From contig WNYE01000019.1 of NCBI GenBank assembly GCA_021396245.1, forward strand, positions 186,001 through 250,000: 64,000 nt of DNA, written 5' to 3'. Of the stretch, positions 10,859 to 23,335 are shown piece by piece. How positions within the stretch are numbered: position 1 is the stretch's first letter; each line of letters starts with the position of its first letter. The DNA comes from Sporothrix humicola. Lineage: Eukaryota > Ascomycota > Sordariomycetes > Ophiostomatales > Ophiostomataceae. A program made the position numbers and the translations under genes. A model generated the notes under the pieces. That model had not been told where the DNA came from. It was given only the letters and a program-made list of their open reading frames with translations, and searched no databases.

Positions 10859-13656
10859 TTAAAAGCCCCAGCCGCCGCCCTCCTCGCGTCTCTCGTGCCG
10901 GCGGCCGTCGTTCTCGTCCTCAAAGGCCTCCTGGGCATCGCGCACAATGCCACCGAGGAAGCCACCCAGACCACCACCGCCGCCGCCCTCGCCCTCGTAG
11001 CCCGGGCGGCCGCCTTCATACTCGTCGCGGCGCTCCTCACGGCCGCCCCATCCACCACCTCCACCGCCAAAGTCCTCGCGCTCCTCGCGGCCGTGGTGAC
11101 GGCGCTCCTCACCACCCCAGCCGCCTTCGTCGCGGCGCTCGCCAAAGTCCTCACGGCGCTCTTCGAAGCGCTCATGGTGGCGGCGCTCGCCAAAGTCTTC
11201 GCGGCGTTCCTCGAAACGCTCCTCGCGGCGCTCCTCGTGCCAGCGGCCACCGCCACCCTCGCCGCCGCCCTCCCAGCGACGCTCCTCGACGCGCTGCTCA
11301 AAACCGCCACCGTAGGCCGGGCGCGTGTCGGTGCGTTCCTCATAGGCAAAGCCCGAGGGGCGCTGGCCATGGCCGCCAAACTCGTCCTGCTCGTAGCGGC
11401 GGTAGTCGGTGCGCTCTTCGCCGTCAGGGTACTCAGTGCGCTTAAACTCAGCCTGCGCGTAGCGACCGTCCTCTTCGTTGCGGCCGTACTGCGTGTACGT
11501 CTGGCTGTAGCCACCATCAGCCTCTTGGTGGCTGCTGACCTGCGGCCGGGAGCTCTCGGAGAAGCCAGAGCCAAGGAGCGAGCCGGCGGCGCCGAGAAGA
11601 CCACCCAGGCCGGCAGCACCGCCGCCACCGCCGCCGTTGTTGTTACCACCGCCGACGAGGCTGCCAATCTCACCAAGAAGGCCGCTGCCACCACCGCCGC
11701 CACCACCACCACCAGAGAAGCTGCTGGTAACGCCACCAAGAATGGCACCAGCAGCAGCGCCCGCCAGCTGGTTCTCAAGGCTACCACCGCCACCGCCCGG
11801 CAAGCCGAAGCCCGTGACGTTCTTCTGCATGCTCAGCGGCTTACCACAACCGTGGCCCGTGTCGTGGACACCCTCCTTGTGGTTGTCGCCGCGCTCGACA
11901 CCGTCGCGCGAGAGCTTCTGGCGGTACTCGTTGCGCTGGTCGTCGGGCATGCTCTGCCACCACTCCTCGACGCTGCGGAACATAATGTTGCGGCAGTCGC
12001 GGGCACCGTCGTCACCCATCTCGCGCTGGGCGGGGTGGTGCAGCACACCGTAGATGATGCGGTTGAGCGTGCGGCCGATATCGACGCTGTCGTCGTCCCA
12101 GGCCTGCATGAGCTGCGGAACGACCCACGACACAACCTTACTGGCCGTGCGGCCGGCAACCTCGTTCAGGATGTTGCTGAAGTGATCCTTGGACAGCATA
12201 GAGTGAGTGGGGTCGGTGCACTCGTCGTCGTTGAACACAATGTGCTGCTCGTTCTGGCTGCTCTGGATGATCTCCGACGAACCCGTGGCGAGCTCGTTCT
12301 GGATCTGCTGGATGACAGGCACGACAAAAGGCGCAATAACCGAGAACACGAAAACGGACAGCTGGTCCTCGAGCTGCTCAATGAGCTGGGGCAGCACTGG
12401 GATCTTCTCAATGGCCTCGGTAATCTTCTGGAGGATCTCGTCGTGGAACTCAATGGCGGGCATAATCTGGGCGAAAATGTTCTTTATGTACAGAGTGTAC
12501 TCCTCAGGCTGGCGCGGCGAGACGCTCATCTGCTGCATCTGGGCGGCCGCAGCGTTGGACTGAATGTTATTCATCTTCTCCTTCTTGTCGCTGCCGCCGA
12601 AGATGCCGTCGGGGATCATGTCGAGCACGTTTGCGAGCATGCTGGTGTCCGAGTGCTGGCTCTGCTGCAGGGTGCCCTCGAGCTCCTGAATCTCGTTCTG
12701 CGTAAGCTTGTCAGAGACCTCACCCGTCACGGAGTGCAAGAAATCAACACCGCCAAAGGTGCCCGTGACAATGGGATAGACGCTGTGGTTGGCACCGTTG
12801 AGACGCAGGCGAGTGCCACGGCCGACGTGCGGGAAGACATCTCTCTCGCCCATCTCAATAAGAGCGAGCTCAGTGTAGTTGCTGTGAGCTAGGAAATCCT
12901 CGAGACAGTGCAGGCCAGTGCCCATGAGACGCAGAGCCTCGTATAGGTCCTCCTTGCGCTTGCTGTGGCGGTACGAGCGACCAAGGTCGATGCACTTGCC
13001 AAATAGCTGACGGACGTGGTAGGCGCTGGTCATAATACCGGCACGCTCGTTGGCAATGTAGTTCTTCATGCCCGAATCGGGATCAATAGCAAGCTCGACA
13101 CGCTCATCGACGGGGCCACGGAGGCGAGGGTCGTAGCGGCGGGCATCGAGGTTGTCGGCGTAGTTCTTGGGGTTGTCGATGTGGTCTTCGGGGCGGTAGG
13201 TACCCAGGCGCTCAGCAGTGACCTCGAACTCGTGAGAGCCGTAGCCAAATGTAAGGAATCCCAGGACACAGAGAAGTAGACGGATGGCCTCGGCCGAGAC
13301 GGCCTTGACAGTACCGACATCGATGGCCTGGCTGTAGTCGCGGAGCCAGTTGCCAAAGTACACGCGGGAAACGGAGAGCTTGTCGAACTTCTTGCCGCCG
13401 ACGGCACGGGCCATAATCAGCTTGAGGAGAGTATCTTCGATGTCGCCATGGCGCCCTGGAGTGAGGGGGTTAGTTGGCTGGAAATCATATAGGATTTCTG
13501 CAGGATATTCGACAGTCGGCAGCTTGACTTACAGTTCTGGCCCTCGACCTTGGAGATGCCGGCAATGTTACCGGCACCGAAGGCGTGCACCCGGCGGGTG
13601 AAGAGGAACAGGACCAAAAGGCCGATGAGCAACGGAGGGGGCTTTATCAAAGGCAT
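10859..13656 (-). CDS. het-C: HET-C family heterokaryon-incompatibility glycoprotein
   Basis: Two exons, 13656-13533 and 13455-10859, give 906 residues. The 77-nt intron has a GTAAGT donor (plus-strand 13527-13532), a CTAAC branch and a CAG acceptor at 13456; the joined frame reads KVEGQN-WRHGDIEDTLLK. Residues 1-25 form a signal peptide ending in VHA, followed by FGAGNIAGISK. The conserved Het-C region follows, including VYFGNWLRDYSQA, FGYGSHEFEVT, YRPEDHIDNPKNYAD and HCLEDFLAHSNY. From about residue 590 the tail is glycine-rich, then Arg/Glu-rich with repeated RFEERREDFGERR units. In Neurospora het-c, allelic differences within the protein trigger vegetative incompatibility together with the linked HET-domain gene pin-c. 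No HET-domain gene is visible in this window, so a role in incompatibility here is inference. Long antisense frames over this gene are composition shadows. Confidence 0.95.
11020..11270 (-). repeat. Arg/Glu/Gly-rich coding repeats in HET-C tail
   Basis: Within the 3' end of the het-C coding sequence, short degenerate repeats encode runs such as FEERREDFGERR (two near-identical copies) and related EERRHH/EERRDE units separated by Gly runs. The DNA is correspondingly repetitive (recurrent GCGCTCCTCGCGGCGCTC-like blocks on the + strand), which favours length change by slippage or unequal exchange. Confidence 0.7.
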
Positions 13657-16600
13657 CGTGGGATGTCGATAGGGTTGTATTGGAGCTGGGTATCGTCAGT
13701 AGGAAGCTCGAAGGATGGGCAATTTCGACAAGAAAAGCTTAACAAGAAGCGGCGGAGATCGAACAGAGCTTGGCGAGAGAGACAGGAGACAGAAGGATCG
13801 TTAGCCGAGCTTTAGAGGCAGCTTTCTTACCTGGAGTAAATGTGAAGAAATGGTGATGATGGATGCGAGAGAAATGCAAAATGTCGAAATCTCAAGATCC
13901 AAGGCGGGGTGAAAGAATCAGAGATTCAAGAAGCAAGAAAGCCAAGTCTTTCAAAGAAGCAGAGGGAGACCTCCTATTTAAAAATAGGATCTTCCCAAGA
14001 TACGAGGATAATACAGAGAATTAAAGAGGAAAAAGAGAGATGTTGGTAACTGGAGGCGTCGTCACAGACGACAGTGCCAAGATGCCAAGAGGAGGGCAAC
14101 GACTGGGGGGCCCCTCTTTCCCTGTTTGGTGATGAGCTGTTGTTTTGGAAGGTGCGATGGAGGGCACTTGCGGCAGTCTGCGGCACTCGTCAGAATCTTC
14201 AGGGAAACAGCTAACTGGCAGAATTATTACCACGTTGAGCAAGAGCGACCCGTGAGATGAGCGAGGGGCAAGCCGGCTCGCTGCTTGCTCCAGCGATTGA
14301 TTGGGCTGCCTGCGACACAGAGGACCCGCGTTTGGTCTTGGCATTGTTGCACGACTGGAGGCCGACTTGGCGGGCAGGCGCGACGCAGCCTGTGGAGGAG
14401 GGAAGGAAGGAAGCTCTTTCCGTGTCATCTTCATGCTCAGCAAACGGGCAGGAGCGATCAGTTGGCTGTGGCGGCCTCTATGCTTGGGCTCAATATGAGG
14501 TATGCCGTCAGAGGACGTGCCGTTGGGAGAATGAAACGGGGGCGGAACTGTCTTGTCGACCCCGCGGTGAGCTGTGTCGCGTCATCATGGCACTTTGTGT
14601 TCAGGGTCGCACGTTGGCAGTGAATGATGTGCAACGGAGCTGTCACTGTTGCTGGATGCTTGGGACGAGGTAGCTCATGCCATGTTCTGGAGTATGGAAG
14701 GAAGCAACGAAGAGCATGTGAAGGCAACAGAAAGGCGAGGAAGGAGAGAAGCGAAAGTGCAAGAATGAATGGCAGACTGCATGACAAAGGAAGGAGCGAT
14801 GCGATAGCTATATCTAAGGGCAGAGATTCTATCCTCAATATTTATATTTCTAAAGCATAGAATGACTGAGCATCGAAGGCTTCGAGAATGAGACGTGGAA
14901 AAAGGAACAGAAACAAGAACCTTAACGGCCGGCCCGCACAAGCTCCCCTCACCGTTCCCCGCGCGTTCCTGACTTGGTGTCGCAAAAAGCGCTTATGCCG
15001 GCAGCTACGACAGACGGACCACGGCATCAGGAACAAGAAAAAGGGACAAACAAACATAGTGCCCGTCGACTTCAAAGACAAACAATGACAGCTATCGAAC
15101 GGTGTCGTTTGCTGGGCTTCTTGGCCCAGTGGCGAGCGTCTAGCATCTGTCAGCGCGTTTGTTGTGCCTTGCGCTGTCGCGCGTTGGAGCAGAGCTTGGC
15201 AGGTCGCGCCAGAAAAGCTTCAGAGAAAGAACCACCAGCCTGAGATAGACATATCTTCTGCAATGTCTCTTGAGCTGACCTTTGTCTTTCTGGTACTCGC
15301 TGTATCTACAGGACCCATTGACACCGAGTTTACAGAACCACGCTTCGGCTTCTCACCGAGACATCTGGAAGAGAGCATGGTCAAATACGCTGAGAATGCT
15401 GTGCCCATCTCGTCTGTGCCTAGACATTGCCTCTTACCTCAAGAGCGCCACAACAGCTTGCCTCGACACGTTCAGCGGAGCTCTTCTCCCAAAACGGAGC
15501 TTCGGCGCGTCATGCAAGGCTGGCCGGATTTGATAAGATGTATGCTTGTACATCTCACAAAACCAAAGGCCTGCCTGAAGGAGCACGTTCCAGGCTCGAG
15601 GGGCAGCATATCGCATTTCCGGAATTCAGAGCATGTCGAAAGAATGAGGGGCCCTATATCAAAGAGCTCATATCACAGTGACGTCGCTTTGGACTCTGTT
15701 TACTTCAAGCAGCCTGTGGAGGATCTGATATGATCTAGGTCAGGCCACGAGGATCGCTGGGATGCCTAGGTCTTTTGATAGCTCCGGAAGCTCTTCTTGA
15801 GGTGTCTTGAGAGTTCATTGCATATTGCTAAAGATGTGACACACAGCAAGTGAATTTTGTTCATGGCGAAGCTCATAGACGGCCGCCATTGTGATACAGG
15901 CTGTGAATTCAAGACACAAAACAGCAGCCTCGTGGAAGACGCGTGCCGTCGCGAGGTGGGCGTGGTAAAATCAGCAGTCAAACCTTGTCCAGCCTAGACC
16001 ACAAACAGAGCTGCTGTGGACAAGCGGAGCTCGACGTCGCCTCTATTTCTGTTGACATCAGTGGTCCCTGGAATTCGTCCCGTCCGAGACGCTAGACCCT
16101 TCCCTTCCATCTGAATTCGGCTCTCGTGGCGGCAAGAGCTCGTGGAGCTTCCAGAGCTTGAAGGCCTCGAAGCTGTCCGACGTATTGAAGCTGCCGTGTA
16201 AACCGAATAACATACAGGCATATCGGGAGCCTTATAGATATCGTGTTGGAGCTCGAAGCTTTTGGGCCGAAACTCTAAGGTTTTTCAAACTGTCATGATC
16301 TATTTGAATATTTATATCAAAGACGCGTCTTTTGATATGTAATCGCCTGTTATCAGTCTTCTGAGAAGCAATAATAAATGTGCTTTTTTGCCCACGAAGA
16401 CAGTACACACATTTCATATAGTAGAAGGCTGACAGCATGATATATGACATGACTTGAGAAGTAGCTTTTGCCTCGGCAGCTCTTTCCTTGTCTTGGATAT
16501 CATTACAGAGTACCGTATACGGCAAGAGCTTAAAAGAGGGAAGGAGCTCGGCAGAGAGCTTGCATGACGCGTGGAATGCGAGTTGTTAAACATAAGACAT

Positions 16601-19429
16601 TGGACAATAGCTCGGGGAAGCTCTGGACAGATTCAAAGAGACACGAGTTGACATTGGTATTTCAAGGCAGGCAGAATTTACTAGCACTGGCATGAGAAGG
16701 CATCGGGAGAGACGGCCTGGCCCTTCGCCTTTCCTTTGCCATGCGCTGAACGCAAAAAGAGTGTGGAATCAAAGGGTGGTGGAAAAAGAAGATGGTGCTG
16801 TCACTGGGGCCTTCTGGACGTTGTGAATGTCGCAAATGTTGTAAGCAAAAGGTCAAAAAGGCCGTGATGGACAAGCCTGGACTCCAGGGACCGGCCGTTG
16901 CAGCATTTCAGTTGAAGTGTGCGGAGCCCGGGGCGCGTTGTGAAAGTAGCTTTTTTGGCTTTCGCGAGGACCTCACTGTCGTCTGGCGATATGCTCCCTG
17001 GAGCCCTTTGGCCTCGATTTAGGTGGAAATGGCAACAGCGACAAACAGAACGGAAGAGAGGGGAAAGAAGGCGCACTTGCCATCGCCCTGTTGCTGATTT
17101 GGAGCGATTTGGGCAGTTTGCGCGACGTCGACAGGCGACTTCCCTAAAATCAGCAAAAAGGTGGGGGATGCCAAAGTATTAGGAAAATTTGGGAACCCGA
17201 GCCCAGGCCAGGAGGCTCAGCGAGCGGAACGAGGGAAAGAGAGAAAGAGGGGCTAGCCGCGAAGCCCTAGGCTTTAGAGGAGATTCAGCGGCAAGGGAGG
17301 GGTGCACTTTCCGGAGCCTCTGGGCAGTTACCTCCGTTTGCGCAGATAAGAAATGAGGACAGAAAAAACACACACAAAAATTTCAGAGCACCTGCCTGCA
17401 GGTTGCAATATGGGCGCGTTTGGGCGCAATCAGGCAGGACCACTGAAAGGCGCTAAAACAACTCGAAGCTGGGCAACGAGGGAAGGTGCAAGAGGAAACC
17501 TGCTGCGATCAGTAAGCGATAGCGAGGTCAGCGAGGAAAAGGCGCAAAGAGGGAGGGGCTTGTGCGTCGCATCTTTTTTCGAAACGGGACTGAGCACGCG
17601 GCACAGCGCGAAGACACAAGAACAACTAGAACAAGGCAAGTTAGCGAATTAGCGAATTAGTGGTGTGCGTCAAGTTACGTACTGGAAATACAGCAGATCG
17701 GTACGAGAACCTGTTCCGAGTATGAATAGATTGAGATTGGGAAGGGAAGGAGAGGCTGGGGGCTTTCAGCAGGTGCCTGTTGTCTCGCTCTTTCCTCTTT
17801 CTTTTCTTTGTGTGAGCGCGTGCCCCCCACCAGCTGGGCATGGCCTGGACGTTAGCGGCATTTTCATTGGACAATAGCGCCCGTGCAGGGGGCGTGCGCC
17901 GTAACCCCCCGGAAGGGACTCGGTAGCGCCTGTGACACGACTTTGCCTCTTTCCCTAAAAAATCAGATCAAAACAAACCAAGAGGCGCCAAAATCCAAGA
18001 AAGAGCCAAGAGGGAGGGACGCGATCGCCTGAGGTCCAGGCAAGCTCGTTGCGATACCTCTCAGCAGCCTTCAGCGGTCGCTCGAAATACTTCACTGGAT
18101 GCCCCAAATGTTGTCTCTTGAGAACAAACCAATTCTTTTTGCGCCGCCAGGCACGGTTCCAACGATGGGAATTGACAGAACACAACTGCACAATGGGTAC
18201 AAAATTTGGCGTAGAATTTAAATTTGCATACAGTTTGGTCACTCGACATCGCAATTATTGATTTATTTAAGAAAATAAAAAACACGTTAGATATCGAGTG
18301 ACTTTGTTTGTGGGCAGATGCAAAGACACTCGCGATGTGCTGGCGAAGTACCTTTTTGGGGGAGAGAGATTGCGAGCAAAAGGAGGGGGTGTGAAAGGTG
18401 GAAGGAGTGCATGTTACAGGCGTGGCGGGTTATGGCAGGTCAATTGAAGAGCGGGCAAGAACGAGGCAACTGATGGAAGGAACAATGGGAGTACAGACCT
18501 GGAGGCCAGTTGCCCCTTGTGAAACTCGCAAGAAATGAGGGGAAGCAGAGGCGACTGCTGAAGACACTGAAGACGAATAAGTGTGTGTGAAGGCACGATG
18601 CGCTACGCGACAGTGTGGTCTGGCGACTCTGGGTCGGCTGCCTGACAGTTATGACGAGTAAGATGAGTACGTTTGGTTATTGTCTCAGTAACATAGCATC
18701 ATGGAAGTAGCGATCGAGAAGTGGACAACTGCTGGATGAAAAGGGCAAGATGCATTACGCGTGTGCAGCCAGCGCATCCCAGCGGGCTAGCGAACGAGGG
18801 GAAAACGGAAGGAAAGCGAACCTGCCGAGGGCAACAGCGACCGACCTGTGACCGAGTGCCATCCAGCGGTCTCAGCGGAGACGACCTTTACGCGCCCAGA
18901 AGTAGGAGGATAGAAGAGTGACAGGAAAGAGCGACAGGGGTGTGCAAAAGGTCAAAAGGTCACGTCAGGCCAGCTCGGCCTCTTCAGGCGCTACCTGCCG
19001 AAGACGCCCTAGCGGACAGCGGCTGCGCGAAAATAGGAAGGAGCCACACCAACTAAGAAAATGAGTAGCAGCAATCAGAAGGGAGGAGCGACTGGCCCGA
19101 AAAAGCGTGAAATAAAATCAAAACAAATCAGCGCGTCCTCCCCCAACCCCCCAGCCGCCTATAAACTTGCGGGCACCCCCCCAACCCTCGCGCGCCTGAA
19201 AGGACTTTTCTCTTTCCCCTCCTTCCCCCTTCTGATCCCTTCTGTTCTTCCCCCCTTTCTCTCACTTTTTACTTCTCCCCCCATCGCTGTAGATTTCTTG
19301 TCTCCTTTTCAGCATCACATAAACTAAAATCCACATCGCCAATTCTTGACTTTCAGCGCATCCCACTGAAGTCCCTGGAAACGCACGCTCCAACAGCATT
19401 ACCAGCATCAACACTACACAACCAGCGCT
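13657..19429. other. Gene-poor region, 5.8 kb, divergent promoters of het-C and the HMG gene
   Basis: The two flanking genes point away from each other. The last ~250 bases (19180-19430) are C/T-rich and form the HMG-gene leader. The best internal frame is 15262-15733 on +, 157 codons from an ATG. Its first ~17 residues are hydrophobic (MSLELTFVFLVLAVSTG), but it has no family match I know and no supporting codon bias. The block 15650-16640 is unusually dense in AGCT. Otherwise I see nothing I can call. Confidence 0.45.
17641..17660. repeat. Short 8-bp tandem repeat
   Basis: TTAGCGAA occurs twice in tandem, followed by a half copy (TTAG), in otherwise featureless intergenic DNA. Confidence 0.8.
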
Positions 19430-21197
19430 ATGGCTCGCCCTTCCAAGAAGCAGCTCGCTGAGGCCGCAAAGGCCGACGCCGCTCCCAAGGTCATCGATGT
19501 CGAGAACTTTATTCGCGTCCGCGATTCGGTACGTTTTGCGATCTCTCCTGTCATGTGATATGCCTCACTGGTTTCTTTTGGTGTCTTGATTCCTTTCTTG
19601 TGCCGACATTGTACACTGTCACTGTCTGCTTTTTACCCACCATCCTGTCGCGCACTCTCATCGTCTCGTCTCTCGACGTAGACAATGGCGAAAGCTTCCC
19701 CAAACCAGCCTGTTTTCGACTCTCTTCTTCCATTTTGAGAGGTCCCGTCGCATATTCTGGTTTGCGACCAATTTCCTTCCCTGCATCTTCAATACATCAT
19801 CCGCCTATTAAACTCCTACCACCATTCCCTCACTCTCAGCTCGCGCCAATATACCACCTCAATGACCAACCCATTTCATGCATTTCTTCCCCGTTATTGC
19901 AAACCAAGATCGCCCCAACTGCACATCGCAAACACTTGAAGCGCCCATTTAGCTTGCGACCACATCTTAGAGATTGGTCGTAAGGCTGGCAAAACACATT
20001 GTTTTCTTGAGAAGAAAGGACCATACAGGACAATCTATTTCTAAGTCAAGCGACAATAGAAAGAGCCAACTTCTCGCGCATATTGCGCATTACCTGGCCC
20101 AACAGCTTCCAACCCCACTCTTTTGTTTACAATCGCCCAATTTGGCGACGCGCCCCATAGCCACTACTGCAATACGCGCTTCACCTTATTCACCATATCG
20201 AAAAGACATTGGAGAAACCATTGGCGCCAATATATCTCGTGACGAGTTTTCTAACAAATATCCAGGTCTACGCTCGTCTGTCTACTATCCAGGAGCTTCT
20301 GAAGCAATTCTCCGGCGAGTATCTCCGCCAGACCAACCTCCTGCTGGGTGAGGGAGCCGGCGTGGACGGTGTGAGCGAGCTGATCAACTTCGATGCCGGT
20401 CTTCTGCAGCCCGTCGGCTCGGTCCTGCCGCCCGTCGCTGTTGCCGTTGCACCGCCTGCCGACGAGAAGAAGGAGCGCAAGAAGCGCACCCACGACCCCA
20501 ACGCTCCCAAGCGTCCCCTGACCCCGTACTTCCTGTACATGCAGACTGCTCGCCCTATCATTGCCAACGATCTTGGCCCCGAGGCTCCCAAGGGTGCCGT
20601 TCAGGAGGAGGGCCAGCGCCGCTGGAGCACCATGAACGCCCACGACAAGGGTGTACGTTTTATTCTTTTTCTTTTTTTTTTGACATCTTCTCCTTCCCCC
20701 GGTTTTATAGGAAATACTGACAGTACTAGGGCTGGGACCGCGCTTACCAATACAACCTGCGCCTGTACAACGCCCGTGTGCACTCATACAAGTCTGGCAA
20801 CGCCAACGCCCGCCTGATGGCTGACGAGGAGGCCCTGCGCTACGCCGACGAGTTCCACATCCCCATGCCCACTAGCAAGGAGGCAGATGGTGGCAACGAC
20901 CAGGATGCCATCGCCGAGCAGCTCCAGGCGGGCCCGGCCGACGACGCTACCGCCAAGACTCCCAAGTCTGCGAAGAAGGACAGCCGCAAGCGCAAGACCG
21001 CAACGCCGGGTGCCGAGGCTGAGGCTGTCAAGGGCGCCGCCCCTGCCAGCCCCGATAAGAAGCGCAAGCGTACTTCCAAGGTAACTAGAGCATGAGCCCA
21101 AGAGTTGCAGAAGCAAGAAGGCTAAGGGCGGTTAGGCGTTCTCCAATGCTCTGGTTACTGATAATATTGACCCCGCGCTCTTCAGAGCGTGAAATAG
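19430..21197 (+). CDS. HMG-box chromatin protein (Nhp10-like architecture)
   Basis: Exons 19430-19528, 20266-20652 and 20730-21080 join in phase 0 and encode 279 residues plus a short uncertain end. Intron 1 is long (737 nt; GTACGT donor, CTAAC branch at 20251-20255, CCAG acceptor). Intron 2 is 77 nt (GTACGT, CTGAC, TAG). The N-terminal third (IDVENFIRVRDSVYARLSTI) is helical and precedes an Ala/Pro/Val linker. One HMG box follows at about residues 110-185 (DPNAPKRPLTPYFLYMQTAR, then GGWDRAYQYNLRLYNARVHSYKSG), then a Lys-rich tail. The domain should bind and bend DNA in the nucleus. The order resembles Nhp10 of the INO80 remodeller, but that is inference. The 3' end is ambiguous: reading through gives a stop at 21095 (KVTRA); splicing GTAACT at 21081 to the acceptor at 21185 gives a stop at 21197 (KSVK). 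Confidence 0.8.
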
Positions 21198-23335
21198 TGA
21201 GTCGATGAGAGTTTTACCAATAACCCTTGTCGATTTGTCTGTTTTCTCAAATCAATTCCACCACTGGCCGATCCGTCGCGGATTATCTCTCCTCTGTCTC
21301 TCCCTCTGCTGCGCCCCCGCGTGCGAGGTTTTCGATACCATCATTCTCGAACGACGATTTACGACTCCTGCTTGTTTTTCCTTACCTTCCGGTATTGCAT
21401 GGCATAGCAGAGCATAGTATGTATGGCGACGCTGGCGTATCCCCGTTCTGCGTCTTGATATCTGCTTTTCGTCTTTCTCCTTTTCTCTCTCTCACTCTCC
21501 TCCCGCATCTTCCGCGCTGCTCTTTTCCCCTTCTTTCGGATCATTCTCAGGCTTGAGACAATGGGTTGCTTGGTTGTTCTGCTGTTATGTCATGACTGGC
21601 TTTTTACTGTTTTTGGTTCAGTGTGTATTTTATGTTTGTGCTTTTTTCCTTTTTCTTTTTCGGCTTTTTTTTACCCGGTTTTCTTTCCGTCATGGAAGAG
21701 ACCATCGTTGCTTTGAGGCTGTTGCTTTTTTACTGTTTACTGTTTGCCGGTTTTTTACAAGTACTTTGACTACTATATCATGCTTTGGGAAGGGTTGTGG
21801 CGGTGGAACAAAAACTACGGCTGGGGTCATCATATTCAAGGATCGGTTTATTGATTCGGGCGGGAAGCGCTGTAAGGAACGGTCCTATGGGACCAGCCGA
21901 CTGGTTTCTTTGAGCAATCGGGGAAGCACGACGGCACAGCGTTGCTGGCTACTTTTTATGCTGAACGGCCCTTTCAATATACGGCAAAGTTAAAATAATA
22001 TCTGTTGCAAAGAGTGCAGTGGCAGCCTGAAGTGCGGTGGTGATGGGTCGTTGTTTTTTTTTGCTTTGTTGTTTTATTTCGTTACTCGCAGAATAATACG
22101 ATTGTTTGAAAATACTGGGGTGCTAGATCGTGATATGTTTCCCTGCCATCTGCTGTGGCTTGCTTTCTGGGTTGGTTCTGAAAGATGGGCTGTCTTGGTG
22201 CAGTGATATTGAGTGAGTTGTTGATGGCGAGGTTAAAATAAGGGGCAGTAAGGAAGGTGTGTTGTTGTTTTGCTCTTAGGGGTCGTGTAAGTGATTCTAT
22301 TGAGGTCACTGATGGTTCACTGAAATGGAAGGAGTGAATATGTACTTGGGTACATGTATCTCGTTACCGGTAGGACCACTGAGGATACAGAGGGCCCATG
22401 ACAGGATACTTTGTAACGAGTTGGAGGAAGGAACGGGGCCGGATAGTCTTATCGCGAGCTTGTCTTTTTGGGAAACAGCCAGTGGCATTACACGGATTTG
22501 GGACCAAGACTGGCAGGACCGACAGGGATCTCCAAAACGGTGCCAACATTGTCAGCCTACCGACGTGGAGTGACTTGCGTCCACAGCGCCGTTTTTTCGA
22601 CAGAAGGCTCGGGCGCTGTCATCAAGGATAGTGAGTGTCGGCCAAAGTATTCAAGTCAATGTCAACTGGTGCAATCCTCTTGAACAATACAGGATTTGGC
22701 AGGACACCGCTGACGCTTCTGTCTTGACCCTTTCATGTAAAGAACTGGCGCCATGTTTTTCTCCCCAGGTGGCTCCTTCTTGAAAGTGAACGAAATCTGA
22801 GGCTTCCCCTCGAGCCCCTAAAGAATCCTCACCTTGCCTGGCGTGCTCTTTCCCTCAACAGTGCCGCTGAATGTTCTTCTGGTGCTCCTTCCCTTACATG
22901 CCCTGTAGCCATATACCTCCTTCCCATCCTTTTGTAGTAGTGCGCACCTGCCTCGACAATTCCTTCCATAGCTTCGACATGACCAGCACCTGTTCTATTT
23001 ACTCTTCCAGGACACCCATCTTCCATCTCCCAGTCTTTATTATTCTGGGCGCCTAACTCCAACCCAACACTAACTTCTTTCCGGCACACCGGCCCCATAC
23101 TCTGTTCTCTGCAAAGTGACCTCACCAGCCTTGAAAATACATTTTCGACTTCTCACTGCTATTACAGAATCTACGATATTATGTTGCGTATTGTCCGCTC
23201 GTTTTGAAAGAAACGCTCAATGTTCATTATATAACTAAAAAGCTGCAAAAACATGATAATCCAAAAATGCCTACAATCTTGATCACATATATATACGGGC
23301 GAGATACGTGCCCTCCTCCTGCTCCATCTTCTCTC
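21198..23335. other. Intergenic, convergent 3' flanks of HMG gene and urease
   Basis: This is a T-rich stretch (21550-21780) and mixed-composition DNA between two convergent genes. Only short frames without recognisable features are present. Confidence 0.55.

Noticed and set aside
10852..11793. 313-codon minus-strand frame overlapping the het-C tail
   Set aside because: It reads the same strand as het-C in another frame, through Gly/Arg repeats; its Ala/Arg/Ser composition is compositional.
10895..12892. 665-codon open frame on + antisense to het-C
   Set aside because: It is an Ala/Leu/Val-rich artefact of GC-rich third positions opposite a gene with clear signal peptide, intron and family motifs on the minus strand.
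14257..14673. 138-codon + frame in the het-C/HMG gap
   Set aside because: It is Cys/Trp/Arg-rich random-looking sequence overlapped by other frames of similar length; no family resemblance.
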